This document shows positions 1 to 7,109 of a stretch of 64,000 nt of DNA, one piece after another. The DNA lies in contig CAVXMG010000021.1 in assembly GCA_963762735.1 (NCBI GenBank), forward strand, positions 62,001 to 126,000, written 5' to 3'. A program made the position numbers and the translations under genes. The notes beneath the pieces were generated by a model. That model had not been told where the DNA came from and searched no databases. It saw only the letters and a program-made list of their open reading frames with translations. How positions within the stretch are numbered: the stretch's first letter is position 1; every line of letters begins with the position of its first letter. The DNA comes from DASXKD01 sp963762735 (GTDB taxonomy: Bacteria; Actinomycetota; Actinomycetes; Streptosporangiales; Streptosporangiaceae).

Positions 1-223
1 CCCCTGCCCGGTCACGGCACACCGAGCAGCGGCCCCCGTGGTACAGCGCCAGCCCGGTCCTGCCGCACCCGGTGCAGGGCACCGGCTGCGCGGGCTGCCC
101 GCCCGAGCCGGGGCAGGTGCCATCGCCCCCGGGCCGCTGGTGCGGTGCCAGCGTCCCCCCGGCCCGGATGCGCGCCTGCTGGCCGCACGAGGGGCATTGG
201 CCGAACCCGGCCCGGCCGGTCAT
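1..223 (-). CDS. Cys-rich zinc-finger protein of the integrative element (3' end outside window)
   Basis: Reading the minus strand from the ATG at 223 gives an open frame that runs off the left edge. It carries paired cysteines typical of zinc ribbons: CPSC near residue 10, a lone Cys in GTCPGSG, CTGC near residue 54 and CSVC near residue 71. Small zinc-ribbon proteins of this type are common in actinobacterial prophages and integrative elements. It follows the DUF3631 gene by 46 bp on the same strand, so it is probably co-transcribed. Function unknown; nucleic-acid binding is a guess from the ribbon. The competing minus-strand frame at 12-197 lacks the Cys pattern and is taken as a shadow. 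Confidence 0.6.
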   Translation of the reverse strand, partial: MTGRAGFGQCPSCGQQARIRAGGTLAPHQRPGGDGTCPGSGGQPAQPVPCTGCGRTGLALYHGGRCSVCRDRAG

Positions 224-269
224 CGCTGCCGCCCGGTCCGGGCGTCGGCTTCGGTCTCTAGCGGGCCGG

Positions 270-1538
270 TCACCATGGTTCCTCCTCGGGGTCGCAGGCC
301 GGGTGGGTGGTGAAACCCTCGCTGACCAGCACAGAGTCCATCGGCTCACCGCACTTCGTGCATCTGGCCGGGGCCCCTGGCCCCGTATCCGCAACATCCG
401 CAACATGCGCAACGTGACTGGCCAGGGGCGTTGCGCTTGTTGCGCTTGTTGCGCTTCCGGGGGCGGCCAGGTAGCGGTGCCAGGCGTCGGCCAGGTCTTC
501 GGCGCGGTAGCCGCGTGGCGTCGAATCACCGATCCTGACCACCCTCGGCCCGGCCCCGTAGGGCCTGAGCAGCCGGGCCAGGTCCCGGGCAGTCAGCGGG
601 TGCCCGTACCAGTCGCCCCATGGCGACTCGTCCATGCCGTGCAGCTTGCCCAGGATCGTCTCGGTGGGCAGCGCCTCGGCGGCGCCGAACACGGCCCGCA
701 GGTCGGCCAGCAGCAGGGTCCCGGTCGTCTCCGCGTCGTCGCGGGCGCCCTTCACGAGCGCCACGCATGCCGACCTGCCCAGGTCCGGCCAGTCGCCCCC
801 GGCCAGGTCGGCCACCATCAGCAGCGGCTCCCAGGCGTCCGCCTGCCGGTCCTCCACCCCGGGGGGCATGTCCGGCCACGGGCTGCCGACCCGCTTGGCG
901 GCGCTGGCCGCCCACGCGGCGAGCTGCTTGGCCAGCGCGGCGCCCTCGGGCGCGGTGACCCGCTCGCGGTAGGGGCGGACCTTTTGGCCGGGGGCGCGGC
1001 GCCGCATGTGGATGACGACGGCGCGGGAGGTGATCGTGTCGGGCAGGTCGCGGATGGCGGCGAGGGCGGCCGGGGCGTAGACGGGGAACCGGACCAGCTT
1101 GGCGGTCTGCCCGTTCATCTCGACCCGGCCCACGGTGGCGCCCTTGCGGTGACCGGCGTCCACGATCGACCGCAGCGCCTCGGCGGTCTCGTCGGACTTG
1201 CCCCGCTTCCAGATGGCGTCGGCCTCGTCCAGCAGCAGGGTCACCGGCCCGGCGCCGATGCGCCGGAACAGGTAGGCGGGGGACGCGCTGGACAGCATCT
1301 CGGCCCCGGCGCAGGCCAGCGCCAGCGCTTCGAGCGTCCGGGTCTTGCCGCACTCCTTCTCGGGGGACAGCAACGCCAGGCGCGGCGTCGAGTCGAAGCG
1401 CGCGGCCAGGTGGGTATGCGCCGCCCACAGGGTCACCGCGACCGCCGCGTGCGCCGAGGGGAACGCCACGTAGGACCGCAGCCAGCCGTGCAACTCGTTG
1501 AGCAGGGCGGCCGGGTCGGCCCTCGTGCGCGCGGTCAC
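270..1538 (-). CDS. DUF3631 domain protein (phage/ICE ATPase-like)
   Basis: The 422-residue protein matches the DUF3631 pattern found in actinobacterial phages, plasmids and integrative elements. A Walker A-like segment (SPEKECGKTRT, about residues 58-68) and a Walker B-like LLLDEAD (about residue 101) suggest an AAA/helicase-like nucleotide-binding core, and later arginine-rich stretches could contact nucleotide or DNA. The C-terminus has a low-complexity SATSATSAT...VAHVADVAD linker and ends in a small Cys/His motif (CTKC...HPAC). The GTG start at 1538 overlaps the stop of the upstream 99-residue gene by 4 bp, so translation is probably coupled. Related proteins sit with primase or helicase genes; a replication role for the element is an inference. 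Confidence 0.85.
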   Translation of the reverse strand: MTARTRADPAALLNELHGWLRSYVAFPSAHAAVAVTLWAAHTHLAARFDSTPRLALLSPEKECGKTRTLEALALACAGAEMLSSASPAYLFRRIGAGPVTLLLDEADAIWKRGKSDETAEALRSIVDAGHRKGATVGRVEMNGQTAKLVRFPVYAPAALAAIRDLPDTITSRAVVIHMRRRAPGQKVRPYRERVTAPEGAALAKQLAAWAASAAKRVGSPWPDMPPGVEDRQADAWEPLLMVADLAGGDWPDLGRSACVALVKGARDDAETTGTLLLADLRAVFGAAEALPTETILGKLHGMDESPWGDWYGHPLTARDLARLLRPYGAGPRVVRIGDSTPRGYRAEDLADAWHRYLAAPGSATSATSATPLASHVAHVADVADTGPGAPARCTKCGEPMDSVLVSEGFTTHPACDPEEEPW

Positions 1539-1834
1539 CGGGCTGCCCTCCGTCCGGGGTGACGGTCGTCTGGCCTCGGGTCACCGAAGTGCTCCCGGCC
1601 GCCCGGTCCCCACCGCCGCAGCTCCAGCTCCGCGAACGTGGGGTTGCTGGCGGCCCGGGCCACCCGGCCAGCCACCGCCCGCCAGGCGGCCTCCTGGTCG
1701 CGGCATGACGCCTCATAGCCCAGCCGCCACCCGTACTCGGCGCCGCGGTGGAACGCGGCGCGCTCGGCGGCCAGGAGGCGGCGCAGCCACCGGTCCCGCT
1801 CATCGGACAGGGCCAGCAGCCCGGCCGCGTTCAT
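1535..1834 (-). CDS. Hypothetical 99-aa element protein
   Basis: I do not recognise a family. From the ATG at 1834 the frame encodes a mostly helical, Arg/Ala/Glu-rich protein with an early DERDRWLRRLLAAER segment that could form an amphipathic helix. The start overlaps the stop of the upstream Cys-rich ORF (ATGA) and the stop overlaps the DUF3631 start (GTGA), so it lies inside a tightly packed operon. That packing is the main evidence that it is real. Confidence 0.55.
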   Translation of the reverse strand: MNAAGLLALSDERDRWLRRLLAAERAAFHRGAEYGWRLGYEASCRDQEAAWRAVAGRVARAASNPTFAELELRRWGPGGREHFGDPRPDDRHPGRRAAR

Positions 1835-1962
1835 CGCCGCACCCGCAGCCGGTGCCGGGCCAGCCAGGTGCAGTACATCAGCGCGCCCTCGTTGGCGAAC
1901 GACAGCGGCATACCGCACCGCCAGCACACCCTGCTGTCACCGCCGTGGACTAGCCTGAGCAC
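1831..1962 (-). CDS. Small Cys-rich protein (about 43 aa)
   Basis: A short frame ending CWRCGMPLSF...YCTWLARHRLRVRR. The CxxC pair and following Cys/His look like half of a zinc ribbon with a basic tail. I use the GTG at 1962 because the longer alternative (GTG at 2076, 81 aa) would read through a strong hairpin at 2012-2033. The stop overlaps the next gene's ATG. No family recognised; small zinc proteins of this size are frequent in actinobacterial mobile elements. Confidence 0.4.
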   Translation of the reverse strand: MLRLVHGGDSRVCWRCGMPLSFANEGALMYCTWLARHRLRVRR

Positions 1963-2011
1963 AACAGGGCCGGGGCGCTTGGCGGCGGCTGGGACCTGGT
2001 AGCGGCCGGCG

Positions 2012-2042
2012 GGCCAGGCGGGCCCGCCTGGCCGCTCTTTTA
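2012..2042 (+). terminator. Perfect 22-bp palindrome followed by T-rich tract
   Basis: GGCCAGGCGGG is followed directly by its complement CCCGCCTGGCC (2012-2033), then GCTCTTTTA. The T-run is on the plus strand, so as an intrinsic terminator it would stop plus-strand transcription, although the surrounding genes are on the minus strand. It may instead be a bidirectional hairpin separating the 71-aa gene from the Cys-rich gene. Confidence 0.5.
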
Positions 2043-2056
2043 TGCCCGGCGGGCGG

Positions 2057-2272
2057 TCAGCCCTCATCGCCGTCACCCCCCGCCCCGGGCTGCCCGGCGC
2101 CGCTGCCGGGGCGGGCCGGGGGCAGCAGCGCGGCTACGGTCCGGACCTGCTCATCGGACAGCGGGGGGTACTCGCCGGGTCGTTCAGCGATCTTGCGGCG
2201 GACCCGGTCAGCCAGGGATTCCGCGCTAGGTGATGGTGGCCGGGCGGAAGCCCGGGTCGTGCGTCGTGCCAT
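2057..2272 (-). CDS. Hypothetical 71-aa element protein
   Basis: The frame starts at an ATG (2272) preceded by AAGGGA at normal spacing. It has a basic Ser/Arg/Pro-rich N-terminus, then an acidic/helical centre (ADRVRRKIAERPGEY) and a Gly-rich tail. It is co-oriented with its neighbours. No recognised domain; it may be an accessory regulator of the element but nothing in the sequence proves that. Confidence 0.4.
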   Translation of the reverse strand: MARRTTRASARPPSPSAESLADRVRRKIAERPGEYPPLSDEQVRTVAALLPPARPGSGAGQPGAGGDGDEG

Positions 2273-2318
2273 CGGGTTACGTCCCTTGCCCTCGTGGTCG
2301 GGGCGGGGACGCGGCCGG

Positions 2319-2957
2319 TTAGCCTGTCGCCCCCGCGCTGGCGATCACGGGCGCCGGGGGGGCGCCAGGGGCCGCGATCAGGATGCGGGCGCAGGTGTCA
2401 CCTGCGCCTGGCGACGGGGCAGCGGCCCGGCCATCACGGGCGGCGGTGATCTCCGCAACCGCCCGCGCGGCCCGCAGGGCCAGCAGCAGGGCCAGCAGCA
2501 CCGCGACAGCGAACCGGTCACGATCGGGGGCCGGGGCGGGCCGGTTGCGCCGCCAGCGCCGCATGAACGCCTGCACGCGCCAGCGGCGCAGGAACGCGGC
2601 GACGGCGCCAAGCTGGGACAGCAGGTCCCCCTCGGGGTTGAACCGTCCGGCGAGCCGGTCCAGCTCCGGGTTCACGAAATGCCCCGACCCGGGGTCGAAG
2701 CCATCGCGGCCTACCGCCTCGAAGATCGGATCAAGGTACCGGCCGTGCGCCCAGTCGGCCTCGTCGGGCTCGCGGTCCTCGGGCTCCTCGTAGCCGTAGT
2801 CGTCGTCATACACGGCGGCCCCGGGGGATGGTATGGCCCCGGGGCGGGCACCGGTGAGCGTCGCTGCCCCGGGGCCAGCAGCGGTGAGCCCAGCCGCGTA
2901 CCTCTCGCCAGGCTCACCGTTGCCCATGCCGGGCACCCTAGCCAGGGCGTCTGACAT
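2319..2957 (-). CDS. Hypothetical 212-aa element protein with hydrophobic segment
   Basis: Starting at the ATG at 2957, only 5 bp past the recombinase stop, the protein has a disordered Gly/Ala/Pro-rich N-terminus, an acidic patch (YDDDYGYEEPEDREPDEADW, about residues 51-70), a basic Arg-rich helix (FLRRWRVQAFMRRWRR) and a hydrophobic run (FAVAVLLALLLAL) that could be one membrane helix. It is probably translated with the serine recombinase. No family recognised. Similar small membrane or acidic proteins accompany integrases in actinobacterial elements. Confidence 0.5.
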   Translation of the reverse strand: MSDALARVPGMGNGEPGERYAAGLTAAGPGAATLTGARPGAIPSPGAAVYDDDYGYEEPEDREPDEADWAHGRYLDPIFEAVGRDGFDPGSGHFVNPELDRLAGRFNPEGDLLSQLGAVAAFLRRWRVQAFMRRWRRNRPAPAPDRDRFAVAVLLALLLALRAARAVAEITAARDGRAAAPSPGAGDTCARILIAAPGAPPAPVIASAGATG

Positions 2958-2962
2958 TGTGC

Positions 2963-4441
2963 TCACACCCGCCAGGTGATGGCCGTCCGCTGCCCGGCCG
3001 GGACCCGGTGCCCCGGCACCGGGGAGCGGCCGACCGCCACCCCGGCCAGATGGCGGATCACCTCGCGGCGGGCGGCCACCGGGGCGGCCTCCCACCGGTC
3101 GGCCAGGTCCGCCGGGCCGTCGAGCAGCCACCGCAGCGGCGCCGGGGCCTCCAGCGCCTTCACCCTGGCCTGGGCGGCGGCCAGGTCGGCCAGCACCCCG
3201 GGCTCGGCGGCGGCGAACGCCCCCGGCGACATCCGGCGCGCCCCCAGCTCGGCCACCATCCCGTCGTAGTGCGCCTGGATCTTGGCCAGCTCACCGCGGG
3301 CCCCGTCCAGCTCCCGGTCCCCGGCCGCGCTCGCGGCGGTCAGCCGCTCCCACTCCCCGGGCTGGGCCAGGCGGGCCAGCACTTCCTCGGTCACGTACTG
3401 GTCCAGGTCGGCCTTGTCCACGGTGGCGCAGGAGTGGGTGCGGCAGGAGTAGGCGGGCCGCTTGTCGTCCCACATCCGGTAGGTGACCACCATCGGCCCG
3501 GCGCAGATCGCGCACCGGGCGATCATCGACAGCAGGTGCTTGGCCTTGCCGGGGCGGGTGGTGGTCCGCTTCGGGTCGGTCAGGATGCCCCGCACCCGGT
3601 AGAACACGTCCTCATCCACCAGCGGCGGCCAGGCTTCGGTGGGGTAGATGGCGGCGTCCGGGCTGAGCCGGTGCCCGCCGCCGCCGCGCCGCCCCGGGTC
3701 ATGCACTCGCCGGGCGATGTAGGCGTAGTTCAGCGCGATCCCCCGCACCGAGCTGGCATCCCACGGCCTGCCCGACCGTGTCGGCACCTGATCGGCGTTG
3801 AGGGCGGCGGTGACCGCGCGCAGGCTCTGTCCCTTGGCGAGGGCGGCGAAGATGCGCCGCACCACCGGCGCCTCGGCCGGGTGCGGCGGCTGCCCGGTGA
3901 TGATCCGCTTCCCAGCCGGGGTCACCTCGTACTCGCGGCGGTAGCCGTAGGGCACCCGGCCGTGGACCTTCCCGGCGACGGCGTTGGCGGCCATCGCCCG
4001 GGTCACCCGCTGGCTGATCTTGTCCGACTCGTAGGCGTTGTCCACCCCGTCCTCGGCCATCGTCCGCCACTCCCTCGGCACCGTCATGTCGTACAGCCTG
4101 CCCGCGTGCGTCTCGATGCACAGCTTCACGCCATGGTCGCGGCAGGACTCCAGCAGCGCTGCCCATGACGACAGGGTGCGGTCGCCCCGGGATGATTCCC
4201 ACAGCCACACCACATCGGCCTGGCCCGCCTCGACCCCGGCGAGCAGCTTGGGCCAGTGGTCGCGGCGCCGGGTGGAATGCCGGGAGGCCGATACCCCGTC
4301 GTGGAACTCGCCCGCGAGCTGCCAGCCCTCGGCCCCGGCCCGCGTACGGCCGGCCTTCAACTGCTGGTCGATGCTGGCGTCGCTGTCCTGCGATTGCCTG
4401 CCGTAGATGTATGCCCTGGTCAGGATCCCTATTTCGCTCAC
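2963..4441 (-). CDS. Large serine recombinase (phage/ICE-type integrase)
   Basis: This 492-residue protein is a large serine integrase that would catalyse site-specific integration. The N-terminal resolvase domain has the catalytic Ser at residue 17 in YIYGRQS, followed by the conserved WLWESSRGDR arginine motif. Next is the recombinase domain (GKVHGRVPYGYRREY onward, with repeated TRSGRPWDASSVRGI-type DNA-binding motifs), then a zinc ribbon (CAIC...SCRTHSC, about residues 315-346) and a C-terminal coiled-coil-like region (DLAAAQARVKALEAP). The start lies about 15 bp from the break in the DUF222/HNH gene, the usual position of an integrase next to its attachment site. It appears intact. Confidence 0.92.
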   Translation of the reverse strand: MSEIGILTRAYIYGRQSQDSDASIDQQLKAGRTRAGAEGWQLAGEFHDGVSASRHSTRRRDHWPKLLAGVEAGQADVVWLWESSRGDRTLSSWAALLESCRDHGVKLCIETHAGRLYDMTVPREWRTMAEDGVDNAYESDKISQRVTRAMAANAVAGKVHGRVPYGYRREYEVTPAGKRIITGQPPHPAEAPVVRRIFAALAKGQSLRAVTAALNADQVPTRSGRPWDASSVRGIALNYAYIARRVHDPGRRGGGGHRLSPDAAIYPTEAWPPLVDEDVFYRVRGILTDPKRTTTRPGKAKHLLSMIARCAICAGPMVVTYRMWDDKRPAYSCRTHSCATVDKADLDQYVTEEVLARLAQPGEWERLTAASAAGDRELDGARGELAKIQAHYDGMVAELGARRMSPGAFAAAEPGVLADLAAAQARVKALEAPAPLRWLLDGPADLADRWEAAPVAARREVIRHLAGVAVGRSPVPGHRVPAGQRTAITWRV

Positions 4442-4485
4442 ACGTACAGTATACCTACTAAGTGTGCGTGAGCTTGGGCAGGCTG
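4442..4485. other. Probable attachment-site junction of the integrative element
   Basis: The DUF222/HNH frame follows the family through ...GGPTSLPKL and then departs into LTHT and a stop, exactly where the serine recombinase gene begins. Family members continue past this point with a further His-containing segment, so the missing 3' end should lie at the other end of the element, left of this window. The crossover dinucleotide cannot be fixed without the other junction or an empty site. Confidence 0.6.
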
Positions 4486-5844
4486 GTCGGCCCGCCGCGG
4501 GATCTGGGGACGATGTGGTGGATGTCGCACACGCTGACGGGCTGGTCGCAGCCGGGAAAGGCGCAGTGCGAATGGCGGGTGGTCACCGCGCGGCGCAGGT
4601 GCGCGGGAATGGTCTCGCTCGCCGTGCCGACGTCCAGGGGCAGGCTGACCGCGGTCAGCGGCCGACCGTCCATGGCAGCGCGCAACCGCGCGGCCAGCCC
4701 GTCCGGGCCGGACAGGGCATCGGTGGCCAGGCCGAGCAGTGCCCGCCGCAGCCGGTCGCGCGTACCTGGGACTGAGTGGCACCGCCGCCGGGCAGGTGCA
4801 GCCGCCGCCGCAAGCGCGCCGCGCTGACCTGCGCGACCAAGCTTCAGACTGGGTGATCTGAGCAGGCCGGGTGGTGTGGCGGCCGATGCCGTGGGCGAGC
4901 AGGAACGCGTCGGTGAACCGATCCAGGGCGGCCCAGTCCACGTGCCCGGTCACCACCGGCACTATGGTGGCGTCACACAGCGCCGCCTCGGCTTCCGGGC
5001 CGGTCAGCCAGCCGGGCTGGGAGGCCCGCGCGGCCGCCCAGGCATCCTCGGCCCCCGAAGCGCCGGGCGTGCCGCGCAACTGGGCCAGCGTCAGGTGCAC
5101 CAGCACCTGCGTCGGCTGCCCAGCCCGGGCCGGTACCATCCCGGCCCGGATCAGCCGCCGGCATGCCTCCTCCAGAGCGTCGTGACGCCGCTGCGCACCG
5201 GTGCGGATGTCTTCGGGCCCGGCCTTCTTGCCTAACGCATCCAGCACCGCCGCCAGGGCAGCGGCACACCCCGGGCTCAGATCGCCCTCGGCCCGGCCGG
5301 CGCCGCGGAAGGTGATCCCCAGCCGGAACCACCGGTCCTCGAACCCGTCATCCGAGTCATCCGGCGACACGCACCGTTCGTACATCTCCTGCGCCAAGCC
5401 ACCGAGAGCGGCCAGGCCAGCCCCGCCTCGCGCCGCACCGGCAAGAATCTCGTCCGCGTCGGCGCGCTGCGCCTCGGGCAGCCGGTCGGTCCAGTCACAG
5501 ATCTGCCGCGCCCACGATCTCGACAACTCCCCGCCCGCGAGCGCGGCGGCGATCACCGGATGCGACGCTAACCGCCGCGCCCAGGCCACCGCCGCAGCCG
5601 CCGCGCCATGCGTCACCTGGGTCTGCCACCTCAGCCACGCCCGCGCGCTGCCATGACCGTCATCTTCGAATCCGCCCTGCCCGGCGAACGCGGTCAGCAC
5701 CCGCGCCCGCGCCGCGGTGTGCCTGGCTTCCGCGCGCTCCAGCGTCCGCAGCGCCTCAGCCTGGGCAACCGCCGGTAACGACGCGACGTCAGCGGTGCCG
5801 AGGTATGCCAGGGAGCGGTCCAGCATGCCCAGCGCTTCGGCCAC
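4458..5844 (-). pseudogene. DUF222 / HNH endonuclease (13E12 family), truncated by element insertion
   Basis: The N-terminal ~330 residues read cleanly as DUF222 (AEALGMLDRSLAYLG..., then EDRWFRLGITFRGAGRAEG). After about position 4845 the frame shifts twice before the HNH motif appears (CAFPGCDQPVSVCDIHHIVPR, 4500-4570). The gene then ends abruptly at the recombinase junction, losing the C-terminal part of the HNH domain. A GTG start at 5844 fits the frame, but the better ribosome site (GGAGGT) precedes an ATG at 5866 in another frame, so a further indel near the start is likely. DUF222/HNH proteins occur in many copies in actinobacteria, and mycobacterial 13E12 repeats belong here. Whether the two internal shifts are decay or sequencing error is open; the 3' truncation is not. 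Confidence 0.8.
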
Positions 5845-5907
5845 GCCAGCTGGTCTCCGCGCACATGCCGGTCACCTCCCATCCGCTGACAGCACCGCAG
5901 CCAGCGA

Positions 5908-5923
5908 TCGAAATCTAGTTCGA
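5908..5923. promoter_or_regulatory. LexA-like SOS box upstream of the DUF222/HNH gene
   Basis: The site TCGAAATCTAGTTCGA matches the actinobacterial LexA consensus TCGAAC-N4-GTTCGA at 11 of 12 defined bases. It lies about 64 bp upstream of the GTG start (42 bp from the ATG at 5866). In Mycobacterium tuberculosis, several 13E12-family genes are LexA-controlled, which supports the assignment. Confidence 0.6.
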
Positions 5924-6001
5924 TTCTACGCCAGGACAGCGACAATTCCGGCGAAACTCCAGAACGCCACGCAGATTTTTCTCAGCGCCCCGCGCGCGCC
6001 G

Positions 6002-7051
6002 TCAGAGCGTGAACCGGGTGCCGACGGTGTTGGGCACGAACGCCTCGCCGAACCGGGCACCCATCGCATGCTGGGCCCGCCACCCGGTGCAGTGCGCGGG
6101 CACGACCACGCTCGGCGCCAGGGCGGCCAGGTCATCCAGAACCCGCGGGATAAGCGGCTCGAACAGCGGCCCGTTCAGATGAAAGCCGCCGAGCACCGTA
6201 TACAACGGGCGGTCCCCGGTGAGCCGCCGCGCGTACCGGCAGATGTTCACCACGCCCGCGTGACCGCACCCGGTGATCACCACGAGCCCCTTGTCCCTGA
6301 CGTCGATGATCAGCGCCTGGTCGTCCAGGACCAGCGGGTCCGGTTCCCAGCGCCCGCCGAGCCACGCCTGCTGGGGCGGAAACCCGGGCTCGTAGCCGGT
6401 GGTGCGCGGTACCTCGCCGGTCACCAGCACCGAACGGTGGAACAGGAAACTCGGGTGGCCCTCCTCGACCACGTCGAACCCGGCGCCGATCAGCGCGCTG
6501 CGGCTGGTCGCGGGGATCTCCAGGAAGTCCCGGCCGGGGATGGCGACCCGGCGGCGGCGCCAGAAGTGCGGGTGGATCAGCACCGGCAGGTTCACCGTGC
6601 CACCGAGCCGCCGGATCAGGCCGTCGAGGCCCGCAGTGTGGTCGAAGTGCCCATGGCTGCAGACGATCGCCTCGATCGACGCCGGGTCGATCTCCAGCCG
6701 TCGCATGTTCTCCACGACGCCGTCGGGGCTGGTGCCGGCGTCGAACAGGAGATGGTGTGCCGCGCCGTCCTTCACCACGGTCACCAGCACGGAGAAACCG
6801 TGCTCGGCCAGAAACGGGTCGGGCGCGTCGCCGCTCTCCATGGTCGCCACCGGCCGCCGGGCGCGGCCACCTGGCGTCCGCCGGGCCGGTCCCTGGTCCG
6901 GCATGAACGCGTCGGTGACGTTGTCCATCAGCGTCGTCACCGTGACCGCGTCCACCGGTTCGAGGTCGAACACCAAGCCGGGATCGAAGTCGTGCAGCAC
7001 CTGAGGGCCGGCCGGGCGCTGATGCGCGGCGGGCGTCTGGTCGGTGCACAT
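6002..7051 (-). CDS. Metallo-beta-lactamase-fold hydrolase (COG1237-like)
   Basis: The ATG at 7051 follows AGGAGG. The 349-residue protein has the zinc-binding SHGHFDH motif (about residue 130), further His ligands in HPHFW and ITGCGHAG, and the late HCTGW motif typical of COG1237 metal-dependent hydrolases. No signal peptide is visible, so it should be cytosolic. It is the last gene of the minus-strand IclR-ADH-ALDH-MBL run and starts 58 bp after the aldehyde dehydrogenase, so it may act in the same pathway, for example on a lactone or ester. COG1237 members have varied or unknown substrates, so this is only inference. Confidence 0.8.
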   Translation of the reverse strand: MCTDQTPAAHQRPAGPQVLHDFDPGLVFDLEPVDAVTVTTLMDNVTDAFMPDQGPARRTPGGRARRPVATMESGDAPDPFLAEHGFSVLVTVVKDGAAHHLLFDAGTSPDGVVENMRRLEIDPASIEAIVCSHGHFDHTAGLDGLIRRLGGTVNLPVLIHPHFWRRRRVAIPGRDFLEIPATSRSALIGAGFDVVEEGHPSFLFHRSVLVTGEVPRTTGYEPGFPPQQAWLGGRWEPDPLVLDDQALIIDVRDKGLVVITGCGHAGVVNICRYARRLTGDRPLYTVLGGFHLNGPLFEPLIPRVLDDLAALAPSVVVPAHCTGWRAQHAMGARFGEAFVPNTVGTRFTL

Positions 7052-7109
7052 GGCAGTACCTCCTCGCGGTGCCGGGACGGTACCGGACGGCGCCGGGACA
7101 GTGCCGGCG

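Noticed and set aside
72..1562. 496-aa plus-strand open frame opposite the DUF3631 gene
   Set aside because: Low-complexity Gly/Pro/Arg/Gln translation with no domain; it mirrors a well-supported minus-strand gene in GC-rich DNA.
2957..4168. 403-aa plus-strand open frame opposite the serine recombinase
   Set aside because: Antisense shadow: no motifs, while the minus strand carries a complete recombinase.
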